23,895 nucleotides of DNA, from the NCBI GenBank assembly GCA_016296345.1, contig JAEDJL010000034.1:1-23895 (forward strand). The letters are read 5' to 3'. The translations under genes were made by a program, and so were the position numbers. Below the pieces are notes generated by a model. The model saw only the letters and a list, made by a program, of their open reading frames with translations, did not search any database and had not been told where the DNA came from. Within the stretch, counting starts at the first letter, position 1, and each line of letters opens with the position of its first letter. Positions 9,901 through 16,698 of this stretch are shown here, one piece after another. This DNA is from Bacteroidales bacterium (GTDB lineage Bacteria; Bacteroidota; Bacteroidia; Bacteroidales; P3).

Positions 9901-10608
9901 GTACTGCAAGAATCCGCTAAACTCGTTTTGAGGTGGTTTCAAGGTGATATTGGTTGCACCTCCTATGGCTTCACCAATACTTGCGGGCGTACCTCCCAAG
10001 ATTACCTGAATTTCGGCAATCGCTGTTTTAGGAATGTTTACGCTACCTTTCTTTGTTACACCATTGACACGTTGTACCATGTTGCTCTCACCACGAGCAC
10101 TACCTGCTCCTCCGTCAGAGTCGGTAATACCTCCGACGTTTGCGATGATTGCATCAACCGAATTGGCTGTCATCTTGTCCAAGTCTTCGGACGAAATACG
10201 TTTACCCGATTCGGAAGTACCTGTTTCCAAAAGAGGGATTGCATACTCGACAATCTCTACAACATCAAGCATTTCAGATGTTGCGGTCATCTCAATATCA
10301 CCTCCGCGAGAGAAACCGGTCGCACTAACTTTTACACCTGTCTTTAGGACTGTCTTGTAGCCCATAAAAGTAGCCCTGATATCATACTCGCCCGGTGCCA
10401 ACGGCTTGATTTGATAGTTACCATCCATGTCTGTTGTACTTCCGCCCATCTGCTGACCTTTCTGTTCAACAATGACATTTACAAATGGCATAGGCTCTTT
10501 CGTTGAAGCGTCTATGATTGTACCCGTCAGTACTCCCTGAGAATACAACATCAGACTGGTTGCGAAAAGCAACCCGAGAGTGAAGAATAATTTTCTCAAC
10601 ATACCCAT
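6934..10608 (-). CDS. TonB-dependent-receptor-like outer-membrane barrel with CarboxypepD_reg N-domain
   Basis: 1224 residues from the ATG at 10608, chosen because it puts a good signal peptide (MGMLRKLFFTLGLLFATSLM, cleavage near SQG) at the N-terminus. An ATG at 10653 in the same frame would add 15 residues and would overlap the upstream stop as ATGA. Order of parts: CarboxypepD_reg-like beta-sandwich (about 25-110, GTIIDASTKEPMPFVNVIV and GEYDIRATFMGYKT), a plug (about 135-235, ending IGEAIGGATNITLK), then a large barrel ending MVYLGVSYQF with the terminal Phe typical of outer-membrane proteins. No SusD lipoprotein follows, so this is not a standard SusC/D glycan pair. The next genes are a giant exported protein and a PorV-like barrel. 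Ligand or cargo is unknown. It may take up a substrate or anchor the giant protein at the surface. Confidence 0.86.
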   Translation of the reverse strand: MGMLRKLFFTLGLLFATSLMLYSQGVLTGTIIDASTKEPMPFVNVIVEQKGQQMGGSTTDMDGNYQIKPLAPGEYDIRATFMGYKTVLKTGVKVSATGFSRGGDIEMTATSEMLDVVEIVEYAIPLLETGTSESGKRISSEDLDKMTANSVDAIIANVGGITDSDGGAGSARGESNMVQRVNGVTKKGSVNIPKTAIAEIQVILGGTPASIGEAIGGATNITLKPPQNEFSGFLQYQTSELLDTRGYHRGDFYFTGPLLKKTDAMGVSNSIIGYRLSGFVTYVADPYIRPKDRRYYMIKDDVLANLQQNPLVYDPTTGAVNYTAEFLTAQDFERVGRKPNLWSNSIYLEGGLDFRFSKNSSLQINAEFIHGVGMNGSVSSMLMNNDNNTESKSYSYQIMGDFTQKFPTESSSLLQNVIFNLTGSYSKESSESYNKDHGDNFFRYGHVGTFHTYKRPTYELTRMDIDGDGSKEYVYEHNGWMDYRVDYTPSEYNPSMSAYTTQLFYDNEFSDIQSYLINYDYIRAFKGLVNGDSPNSIYGMFTNVGVVGSSYSKAENQYIYAAARVSADIGKHSIELGFQYDQSIYRGYSLAASSLWTIMKQEANQHLLYRDLDNPQIDESGMYPVVTYDRKYDEGSQTFFDKQLRQKLGLAVDGTEYIDIDSYDPSTFSLDMFSADELFNSGNTLVSYYGYDHTGKKITGKQSLQDFFTGANGQRNIGAWEPIYMAGYIQDKFYFNDLIFNVGIRVDRFDGNQQGLKDPYLLYSSYTAGDLRAAGRGSEIPSSIGDDYIVYVDKLSSNSTLDNVELRGYRSQNDNVWYNANGEVVSNPNDISGSSGQPLPFRKGELLETGLPKVISTDAFKDYEPQVVVMPRIAFSFPVSDKSEFKASYDVIARRPGAGYWQANYASYLYMEKMNGALLTNPNLKPEKITNYELGFQQVLSSSSAMGITAYYKQTRDLIALKQFVGADPTNLYYSYDNQDFRTTKGFTVSYDLRRSKNVRINANYTLQYAEGTTGLPSSTIVSLIKAGYPDIKMLFPISDDRRHEFKVNLDFRYLGGDKYNGPTTTRITTDKDGNEIAKNFRWLQNFGFNITGVVQSGAPYTKYHSNLQQTIVGSYRGARLPWSFRVDLSVDKAYNLKVGKRMTVLSFFARITNVFNIKNIRSVYGVTGDPDDNGYLTDPETQTIIAGQLNEQSYRDYYTMYLDMANYNYSTPRMVYLGVSYQF

Positions 10609-10649
10609 TTTTAATGTATTTTCGTTTGATTTATATTTCACTTTACTTA

Positions 10650-10973
10650 TCATTTGTATGGTCTGTCCAAAATAGCAGAATAAATCACGGCTTTTTTAAG
10701 AGAGAACGGCTCATCTTTTTTGTCAGATGGTGTTTCTTCTTTTTTGAAAGCGTCTTTGCAATTATCATCTGTTGCTTCGGCTCGGGCAGACTTTGCAGCT
10801 TTTGAAGATTTGGCATAAGCTGCCGCTTGGTATCCCTCATTCATTTCTTCATAGCGATACTCTTCCTCTTCTTTCTCATAAGAAGGGGCAGCCGGACTTT
10901 CTTTTGAATTCACCTTTCCGGCAAATTTCACAAAGACTAATGCCAAAAGCAACAAAAATACTATTGTTCCCAT
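10650..10973 (-). CDS. Small membrane-anchored hypothetical protein (first gene of receptor operon)
   Basis: 107 residues from the ATG at 10973; a TTG six codons upstream is less likely. One N-terminal TM segment (GTIVFLLLLALVFVKFAG, about 2-19) is followed by a charged Glu/Lys/Ala-rich low-complexity stretch (about 25-85). The tail reads FSLKKAVIYSAILDRPYK. From memory, a tail of the form F-(D/S)-L-(R/K)-K-A-(V/I)-I-Y-S-x-I-L occurs in short uncharacterised Bacteroidales proteins, which supports a real gene. Its stop overlaps an in-frame ATG of the receptor gene as ATGA at 10650-10653, suggesting translational coupling, and it follows a promoter at 10989-11019. Function unknown. The TM-plus-charged-tail form would fit an inner-membrane tether or assembly factor, but nothing shows this directly. 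Confidence 0.68.
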   Translation of the reverse strand: MGTIVFLLLLALVFVKFAGKVNSKESPAAPSYEKEEEEYRYEEMNEGYQAAAYAKSSKAAKSARAEATDDNCKDAFKKEETPSDKKDEPFSLKKAVIYSAILDRPYK

Positions 10974-10988
10974 ATCTATAACAAGCGG

Positions 10989-11019
10989 CAAAATTAAGCC
11001 AAATATCAGACCTTACAAA
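10989..11019 (-). promoter_or_regulatory. Bacteroidota-type promoter for the receptor/exoprotein/PorV-like operon
   Basis: On the minus strand, TTTG (11019-11016), 19 bases and TAATTTTG (10996-10989) match the -33 TTTG / -7 TAnnTTTG consensus with proper spacing. The predicted start is about 10 bases before the ATG at 10973, so the leader is very short. This is the best promoter match in the window. Confidence 0.75.
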
Positions 11020-11031
11020 CTTTTTTCGGCA

Positions 11032-11076
11032 AAATCTTTGCAAGAGAACTCTCAATTCGTTCTCTTGCAAAGATTT
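11032..11076 (-). terminator. Long hairpin terminator after secDF
   Basis: A perfect 18-bp stem (11032-11049 with 11059-11076) with a 9-base loop begins 4 bases after the secDF stop codon. Because the arm has A-rich outer ends, the 3' side of the hairpin ends in GATTTT on the minus strand. The U-run is short, so termination may be moderate; the hairpin may also protect the 3' end of the message. Confidence 0.72.
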
Positions 11077-11080
11077 ATTT

Positions 11081-14000
11081 TTACTTCTTATTTACTCCTG
11101 CCAATGCTTTTTTCTTCTCGGAACGTGTAATTAAAGCGTACGCAACCGGACAAGCAACGCACAAGGAAGCAAATGCACCCACTGCAACACCAACCAACAA
11201 CGCAAATGCAAATCCTCTTAGAACTTCACCTCCGAATATGAATACTATCAGCAACACCAACAAGGTCGAACCCAAAGTATTGAACGTACGACTTAATGTT
11301 TGGTTCATTGCATCATTCATTACCTTTCCGTAAGGAGCTTTCGGATACAACTTCACATTCTCTCTTACTCTGTCAAATACAATCACCGTATCGTTGATTG
11401 AGTATCCTATAACGGTAAGAATTGCCGCTATGAAATCTTGATTAACCTCCAAGTTGAAAGGAAGCAATCCGCTGAACAAAGAGAATATTCCGATTGTAAT
11501 CAGAGCATCGAAAGTCAGAGACACAAGACCTGCCAAACCATATTGCCATCTTCTAAATCTCAAACCGATATATGCAAATATCAATACAAGAGATACCGAA
11601 ACTGCAATCACAGCCGAGCGTTGAATGTCTTCTGCCATTGTAGGTCCTACGATTTCGGAACTGATTATTCCGAGAGGACTCTTCATTGTGGACTCGAATT
11701 GCTCCAATGTTATATCCTTATTTTCAAAGAAGTTCTTTGTTCCTGCATGAAGTTTTGCTATTACTTCTTTCTTTACTGCATCACTGTCTTCTTTAACCTT
11801 GTAGTCTGTTGTTATCTTTACTTGGTATGCAGGACCGAAAGTCTTGACTTCGGGAGCAGAACCAAATTCTTTTTGCAACTCATGTCTTACATCGACAGGG
11901 TTTACGTCCTTGTCAAATCTCACAACGTAAGTTCTACCTCCCGAAAAGTCAATACCGTAATCCAATCCCTTGAATGCCAAAGAACCTATTGCGATAATTG
12001 CCAATGCAGAGGCGATAATGGTTTGTACTTTGTGAGTTCCGACGAAATTAACCTTAGGATTTTCGAGGAAGTGTTGAGTAAACTTGTTGTAGAAGGTAAT
12101 CTTTTGTTGTCCTTTCTTGCTGCTCAACATTGCCTCGAAGACCAATCTCGAAATAAAGATACTTGAGAACAACGAAGTCAAGATACCAATACACAAAGTT
12201 ACTGCAAATCCTTGTATAGGACCGCTTCCGAAGTATGCCAACACAATACCTGTCAATAATGTGGTAACGTTACCGTCAATGATTGCAGAATAAGCAACTT
12301 TGTATCCGTCTTTGATTGAGGCTCCGACGTTTTTGCCGGAGAGCAACTCTTCTTTGATACGTTCATATATGATAACGTTTGCATCAACCGCCATTGCCAT
12401 TGTCAAAACAATACCTGCAATACCCGGCAATGTCAAAACAGCTCCTATAGATGCCAAGACACCGAACAAGAAGAAGATATTGACAAGCAAAGCACAGCAA
12501 GCAGCGATACCCGCCATATTATAGAAGAATATCATATATATAAATACCAAAGCAAAAGCAACAACGAATGAAATCAAACCTGTACGGATTGACTCAGCTC
12601 CCAAAGATGGTCCGACAACTGATTCTTGTACCATTTTTGCAGGGGCTGTCAATTTACCCGACTTTAAGATGTTTGCCAAGTCTTTTGCTTCATCTACGGT
12701 AAAGTTTCCTGAAATTTCGGAACGTCCTCCTGTGATTTCACCATTTACTCTCGGTGCAGAATAAACTACATCGTCCAACACAATGGCAATGCTGTTTCCC
12801 ACATTGCTTCCTGTAATCTTTGCCCACTTACGAGCAGCCTCATCTTTCATTTCCATAGACACAACAGGCTGTCCTTGTTGGTTGAAGTCGCTTCGAGCGT
12901 CTGAAATTACATCTCCGTCCAACAAAGCTGTCTTTGCCTTGTTTGTATATTGGAGAACGTACAATTCGTATTCGTTTGTTTTATCTACCGGTTTTGCTCC
13001 CCACAAGAACTTCACATCTTGAGGAAGTATCTTGGCAGCACGAGCCAACATTCTGTCAATCTCTGCTCTGTTGGCAGCGGTTGCCGTTCCCACAACACAG
13101 CTTTGAAGAGTTCCGTTGTTCAAGTGAGAAAACTTCGAGAACAATGGGTGTGCCTCTTTTTGTTTTGCTGCTGCGTCTTTTTTCTCTGTTTGAAGTGTGG
13201 AAGTTTCTGCTGCAACTTCTGTTTCACTCTCGGCATTTTCTGCCAAGGTCTCTTCCTGCTCATCTCCCACATCTGCCAACCACTTGTCGGCAGCTTCCAA
13301 AGCCGAGCTTACCTTTGCCAAATCGCCTGCCAACCAGAACTGCAACTGAGCAGAACCCTCCAAAAGGTTGCTAACCCTTTGAGGGTCTTTAATTCCGGGT
13401 AACTCGATTGCAATTCTCTCGGTTGCTTCCAACTTTTGGATTGTAGGTTGTGCAACTCCGAACTTGTCGATACGTTTTGACAAAACTTGGAAAGTTCTGT
13501 CGTAAGCCTCTGTACACTCCTGACGAATGGCTTTGATGACATCCGAATTTGAAGAATTGGCAGTAATTCCTTTGTCTTTCAACTTCACTCTGAAGAAAGC
13601 AGACAAATCGACTTTTGAAGTCTTGGTTACCTCACTGACAGTTCTTTCAAAACAATCAATAAATCTGTCTCCGGTTGCAAGATGGTCTTTTTCTGCCGCA
13701 GACACCAATTTGACCAATTCGGGATCGTTCGGGTTGGTTGCAAGATTGGTGAGAACATCCTTGGTGGAAACTTCCATCATGACGTTCATACCGCCTTTTA
13801 GGTCCAAGCCCAAATTTACCTCTCTCGCTTTACATTCCTTATAAGAGAACTTTCTTATCCAAAGGAAGTTGTAGGCAGTCTTTTCAGACACCGAATCCAA
13901 ATAGAAGTTCTCCCTTGCCGTGGCAATGGAATCGAACAATTCTTGTTCAAGTAAAGCATCTCCTTTTGCTAACTCCTTGGCAGCATTTTTGGCAAACTGA

Positions 14001-14122
14001 TTTGTCGCATACTCTTTTGCATTGCTTTCCACCCTCTTGGTAAAGTAGGTGAAAGACAACTGGTAGAGACAAATCAAAGCGAACAATACCGCCACTACTT
14101 TAATCGCACCCTTGTTTTGCAT
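11081..14122 (-). CDS. secDF: Fused SecD-SecF protein-export membrane protein
   Basis: 1013 residues; the fused form is usual in Bacteroidota. SecD half: TM1 (about 7-25), NLGLDLKGGM (103-112), the periplasmic P1 domain (about 115-500, including IELPGIKDPQRV), then five TM segments with the conserved AMAVDANVIIYERIKEE (576-592; the Asp is the proton-relay residue). SecF half from about 690: TM, GLDYGIDFSGGRTY (719-732), a small periplasmic domain, then five TM segments with GYSINDTVIVFDRV. SecDF uses the proton or sodium gradient to pull preproteins out of the SecYEG channel on the periplasmic side. Residues 286-323 are an acidic then Lys/Ala-rich insertion in P1, probably a flexible linker. 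It is a single-gene unit with its own -7 box and hairpin, and its export role is upstream of the outer-membrane and T9SS proteins nearby. Confidence 0.97.
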   Translation of the reverse strand: MQNKGAIKVVAVLFALICLYQLSFTYFTKRVESNAKEYATNQFAKNAAKELAKGDALLEQELFDSIATARENFYLDSVSEKTAYNFLWIRKFSYKECKAREVNLGLDLKGGMNVMMEVSTKDVLTNLATNPNDPELVKLVSAAEKDHLATGDRFIDCFERTVSEVTKTSKVDLSAFFRVKLKDKGITANSSNSDVIKAIRQECTEAYDRTFQVLSKRIDKFGVAQPTIQKLEATERIAIELPGIKDPQRVSNLLEGSAQLQFWLAGDLAKVSSALEAADKWLADVGDEQEETLAENAESETEVAAETSTLQTEKKDAAAKQKEAHPLFSKFSHLNNGTLQSCVVGTATAANRAEIDRMLARAAKILPQDVKFLWGAKPVDKTNEYELYVLQYTNKAKTALLDGDVISDARSDFNQQGQPVVSMEMKDEAARKWAKITGSNVGNSIAIVLDDVVYSAPRVNGEITGGRSEISGNFTVDEAKDLANILKSGKLTAPAKMVQESVVGPSLGAESIRTGLISFVVAFALVFIYMIFFYNMAGIAACCALLVNIFFLFGVLASIGAVLTLPGIAGIVLTMAMAVDANVIIYERIKEELLSGKNVGASIKDGYKVAYSAIIDGNVTTLLTGIVLAYFGSGPIQGFAVTLCIGILTSLFSSIFISRLVFEAMLSSKKGQQKITFYNKFTQHFLENPKVNFVGTHKVQTIIASALAIIAIGSLAFKGLDYGIDFSGGRTYVVRFDKDVNPVDVRHELQKEFGSAPEVKTFGPAYQVKITTDYKVKEDSDAVKKEVIAKLHAGTKNFFENKDITLEQFESTMKSPLGIISSEIVGPTMAEDIQRSAVIAVSVSLVLIFAYIGLRFRRWQYGLAGLVSLTFDALITIGIFSLFSGLLPFNLEVNQDFIAAILTVIGYSINDTVIVFDRVRENVKLYPKAPYGKVMNDAMNQTLSRTFNTLGSTLLVLLIVFIFGGEVLRGFAFALLVGVAVGAFASLCVACPVAYALITRSEKKKALAGVNKK

Positions 14123-14159
14123 ATCACTCTATTTAAGTACACATAGTATTTTGAATTTG

Positions 14160-14167
14160 CAAAGTTA
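14160..14167 (-). promoter_or_regulatory. -7 box of secDF
   Basis: TAACTTTG on the minus strand (plus strand CAAAGTTA) fits TAnnTTTG. It gives a predicted start about 30 bases before the secDF ATG. I see no good TTTG at 19-21 bases upstream, so only the -7 element is supported. Confidence 0.55.
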
Positions 14168-14264
14168 GAATTTTATTTGATATTTTCAGCCATGCAAGCC
14201 ATTTTTTTTTGCCTCTGTGGTCAAAAAAGTGATTTTTTGCCTCTCAAAGGCTTGTTTTCAGGCT

Positions 14265-14348
14265 GAACAAAACGCCGTTTCAATCGAACAAAACGCCCTT
14301 TTACAAAAATAAATCGCCGATTTATTTTGCCAAAACGCCGTTTCGTTT
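14265..14348. repeat. Four-unit 21-base palindromic repeat array A
   Basis: Four CGCC cores begin at 14273, 14294, 14315 and 14336, exactly 21 bases apart. Each core is flanked by A-rich left and T-rich right arms of about 8 bases, for example AAATAAAT and ATTTATTT in unit 3. Units have diverged in the arms but not in spacing. The outer edges are loosely inverted: CTGAAC at 14263 and GTTTCAG at 14345. Arrays at 17421-17508 and 22970-23053 share core, period and unit number. Confidence 0.85.
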
Positions 14349-14527
14349 CAGACCAAATCAAACATCTGGAAAACAATCACATACAACGATTAAAAATTGC
14401 TTTCTTTCACGATTTCAAAGCTGTAAATGTCCGACTTGGGAGAAAGTTTTGTCAATCGAAAAGCCAAATCAGACAAGCCATTTTCAAAAAAACGAAGAAA
14501 AAAGCACTCTCTTTGCAAAAAAAATGA

Positions 14528-14535
14528 TAGCTTTG
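14528..14535 (+). promoter_or_regulatory. -7 box of the MFS transporter gene
   Basis: TAGCTTTG fits TAnnTTTG and lies 33 bases before the chosen ATG at 14569. A TTTG at 14512-14515 is too close (12 bases) to be the usual -33 element. This box supports the ATG at 14569 over an in-frame ATG at 14449, which would lie upstream of the promoter. Confidence 0.55.
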
Positions 14536-14568
14536 CAAACAGAAATAACAATAAAAAATCAAACAATA

Positions 14569-15936
14569 ATGACGGAAAAACTTACAAAATTGTTGAATGA
14601 CAGTCCTGTAGCACGTTGGTCGGCTCTCATCTTGATAGCCTTGATGATGTTCTTCGGCTACATGTTTGTCGATGTCATGTCTCCATTGAAAGAACTCATA
14701 GAAAGTTCTCGCGGATGGAACAGCGGAGTATTCGGAACGTACGCAGCTTCCGAATATATATTAAATGTATGCGGATTTCTCATCATTGCCGGAATTATTC
14801 TCGACAAGATGGGAATACGTTTCACCGGAATCTTGTCGGCTTCCTTGATGGTGATTGGAGCAATCATCAAATATATAGGAATATCCGAGTGGTTTCAAGA
14901 CACCGCATTTTGCGAATGGTTGGGTTCTTGGTGGGTTTCGATGCCTGCAAGTGCCAAAATGGCGAGCTTAGGCTTCATGATTTTCGGTTGTGGCTGCGAA
15001 ATGGCAGGTACAACTGTTTCAAAATCAATCGCAAAGTGGTTCAAGGGTAAGGAAATGGCTCTTGCAATGGGCTTGGAAATGGCAATCGCTCGTTTGGGAG
15101 TGTTCGCCGTAATGTGGATTGCCCCTATCATTGCAAACCAATTCGACAAATCAATCGTTGCACCGGTTGCTTTCTGTGCTTGTTTGTTGTGCATAGGATT
15201 GATTTTCTTCATTGTGTTCAGCGTAATGGACAAGAAGTTTGACAAACAGCTCATTGCAGCAGGCTTGGCAACAGAAGAAAAATCACCTGAAGACGAGTTC
15301 CATTTGAGCGACTTGGGCAAAGTGTTCAGCAGCAAGATGTTCTGGTTGGTTGCTTTGCTTTGTGTGCTTTACTATTCGGCAATCTTCCCATTCCAAAGGT
15401 ACGCTCCCGACTTCCTTTCAAAGACTTTGAGCGTCAGTCCCGAGGTCGGAGCCCAGCTGTTCAGCTGTTTCCCAATCCTTGCGATGTGTTTGACACCGCT
15501 TTTGGGTATCTTTTTGGATAACAAGGGAAAAGGAGCTTCCATGCTCATGTTCGGAGCAATCATAATGATAGTTTGCCACTTGTGCTTCGCCTTTGTATTG
15601 CCTGCATTCCCTAAGCAATGGTTTGCAGTACTTTTGATTGTCGTTTTGGGAGTTAGTTTCTCCTTGGTACCTGCGGCATTGTGGCCAAGCGTTCCAAAAA
15701 TCATTGACGAAAAAATCCTCGGAAGTGCATACTGTTTGATATTCTGGGTTCAGAACCTCGGACTTTGCTTCGTTCCATTGTTGATTGGAAAGGTTCTTGA
15801 AGCAACCGGCGGATACGTTGCACCGATGACCATATTCGCATCGTTCGGAATACTTGCCTTTGTGTTCAGTTTCTTCCTAAAAATTGAAGACAAGAAGAAA
15901 GGATACGGACTTGAAAAACCAAATATTGAGAAATAA
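14569..15936 (+). CDS. MFS transporter, substrate unknown
   Basis: 455 residues, about 12 TM segments, the usual MFS size. The start MTEKLTKLLND was chosen because a -7 box lies 33 bases upstream and TM1 (SALILIALMMFFGYMFVDV) begins near residue 20. The extra 40 residues available from 14449 are hydrophilic and unlike a transporter N-terminus. The cytoplasmic loop after TM2 carries LDKMGIRFTG, the MFS motif A region. An amphipathic loop with SPEDEFHLSDLGKVFSS separates the two halves near residue 240. The GYMFVDVMSPLKELIES start recalls bacterial relatives of MFSD1-type and anion-type MFS carriers, but no residue fixes the substrate. It is a single-gene unit with a strong terminator, divergent from secDF. 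Inner-membrane location is certain; peptide or organic-anion transport is only a guess. Confidence 0.85.
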   Translation: MTEKLTKLLNDSPVARWSALILIALMMFFGYMFVDVMSPLKELIESSRGWNSGVFGTYAASEYILNVCGFLIIAGIILDKMGIRFTGILSASLMVIGAIIKYIGISEWFQDTAFCEWLGSWWVSMPASAKMASLGFMIFGCGCEMAGTTVSKSIAKWFKGKEMALAMGLEMAIARLGVFAVMWIAPIIANQFDKSIVAPVAFCACLLCIGLIFFIVFSVMDKKFDKQLIAAGLATEEKSPEDEFHLSDLGKVFSSKMFWLVALLCVLYYSAIFPFQRYAPDFLSKTLSVSPEVGAQLFSCFPILAMCLTPLLGIFLDNKGKGASMLMFGAIIMIVCHLCFAFVLPAFPKQWFAVLLIVVLGVSFSLVPAALWPSVPKIIDEKILGSAYCLIFWVQNLGLCFVPLLIGKVLEATGGYVAPMTIFASFGILAFVFSFFLKIEDKKKGYGLEKPNIEK

Positions 15937-15960
15937 GTTTCGGCTTTACTAAGATGACGA

Positions 15961-15995
15961 AGGAGGATTTGCCCTGCAAGTCCTCCTGTTTTTTT
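15961..15995 (+). terminator. Rho-independent terminator of the MFS gene
   Basis: A 12-bp stem with one G-T wobble (15961-15972 with 15976-15987, arm AGGAGGATTTGC) has a 3-base loop and is followed by GTTTTTTT. It begins 24 bases after the MFS stop. A strong classical terminator. Confidence 0.92.
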
Positions 15996-16375
15996 GCTTC
16001 TTTCTACTGTTTTAAGGCTCTATATTTTCAAAAAATCCGACCAATCTATCAGTCGGTCGCAAATTTTTGAAGCATTCGGGCTTAAAATCGCCATTTTTGG
16101 CACTTAACAATCATGTTTGCAGCTAATTAAGTACATTTTTTCTTCGAGTGAATTTTTTCTGTGTTTTGAGTGATTTTTGCCGATTTTGAAGACAAAATGA
16201 GCATTTTTTGCCTTCAATTTGGTGTTTTCTCAAAATATTGCAGCAAACACAGGCATGGAGACAGAGACACTTCAACTCAAAAGAGCATAAGGCAGAAAAA
16301 TTGCAATCAAACGAAAACTCACCTCTTTTCAATGCTTAATTCACTATTTTGCAGCATTGTATGGCAAATAGAAAC

Positions 16376-16408
16376 CCTTGTTTTGCACCAATGGGTCGCA
16401 AAACAAGG
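16376..16408. repeat. Inverted repeat, 11-bp perfect stem
   Basis: CCTTGTTTTGC (16376-16386) is the exact reverse complement of 16398-16408, with an 11-base loop. No U-run follows on either strand, so it is not a standard terminator. Its role is unknown. Confidence 0.6.
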
Positions 16409-16435
16409 ATAACAGCACCTAAGTCTCTGCAAACA

Positions 16436-16486
16436 AGTGCAGTAAACCTCAAAACAAGCTCTCTTCTGCCCAAGATTTACTGCACT
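16436..16486. repeat. Inverted repeat just downstream of the XRE gene
   Basis: AGTGCAGTAAA (16436-16446) pairs exactly with TTTACTGCACT (16476-16486) across a 29-base loop. It begins 5 bases past the XRE stop on the minus strand, so it could end or stabilise that transcript, although the following TGTTTG is a poor U-run. It could also be a protein-binding site. Confidence 0.55.
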
Positions 16487-16491
16487 CCGGA

Positions 16492-16698
16492 TTACTTCCA
16501 ATCTTCCTCTTCCAAAGTGAAGATGTCGTTTACCGACTTTTGGAAGACGAATGCAATTTTCATCATCACAAGTCCCGAAGGTATATACTTGCCTGCTTCG
16601 ATTGCATTGATGGTTTGTCGGCTCACTCCCACCCTGTCGGCAAGCTCCTGCTGCGAAATCCTCATCACAGCTCTCTCTACTCTGATGCTATTTTTCAT
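16492..16698 (-). CDS. Small XRE-family (Cro/CI-type) transcriptional regulator
   Basis: 68 residues, typical of the short single-domain YozG-like group. Residues about 6-60 form the five-helix HTH_3 fold; the DNA-contacting part reads SQQELADRVGVSRQTINAIE (15-34), with the canonical Q-x-x-L-A and S-R-x-T-(I/V) positions. The PSGLVMMKIAFVFQKSVNDIF segment is the family's last two helices. No ligand or dimerisation domain is present. The gene starts inside the end of the upstream membrane-protein gene (11-base overlap), so both are one transcript. Such pairs are common in Bacteroidota, where the regulator is presumed to control its own operon and the membrane partner to sense or modulate; the second half is inference. 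Palindromic DNA near the predicted transcription start could be its operator. Confidence 0.92.
   Translation of the reverse strand: MKNSIRVERAVMRISQQELADRVGVSRQTINAIEAGKYIPSGLVMMKIAFVFQKSVNDIFTLEEEDWK

Larger units (their letters stand above)
14168..14568. other. Intergenic region between divergent secDF and MFS genes
   Basis: 401 bases with no convincing gene. It holds a 12-bp direct repeat TTTTTTGCCTCT (14205-14216 and 14233-14244), the four-unit 21-base palindromic array at 14265-14348, and the MFS -7 box at 14528-14535. The stretch 14349-14510 is A-rich with nothing else recognisable. Confidence 0.7.
15996..16491. other. Gene-poor intergenic region between MFS and XRE genes
   Basis: 496 bases in which I find no credible gene. 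The short open frames here lack a recognisable start context and have Cys/Lys/Phe-rich composition typical of A/T-rich noise. Visible structures: a weak stem CCGAC/GTCGG (16037-16041 with 16052-16056) framed by TCAAAAA and TTTTTGA; a T-rich stretch with repeated ATTTTTT/GTGATTTTT-like runs (about 16131-16240); and two clean inverted repeats listed separately. Confidence 0.65.

Noticed and set aside
11438..12166. 242-codon plus-strand open frame opposite secDF
   Set aside because: Antisense to well-conserved SecD/SecF motifs and without any recognisable domain.
14265..14348. The palindromic arrays as CRISPR arrays
   Set aside because: Units are 21 bases with no unique spacers between them, only four units per locus, and no cas genes are nearby.
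14327..14527. Open frame (66 codons, plus strand) upstream of the MFS gene
   Set aside because: It starts inside array A, is Lys-rich from A-rich DNA, and ends just before the MFS -7 box. No recognisable protein.
14449..14568. Extending the MFS gene 40 codons upstream
   Set aside because: The extension lies across the -7 box at 14528-14535 and encodes a hydrophilic stretch unlike the family N-terminus.
16123..16332. Small Cys/Lys-rich open frame (minus strand)
   Set aside because: A/T-rich intergenic noise with no start context, promoter or motif; Cys pairs are not spaced as a zinc site.
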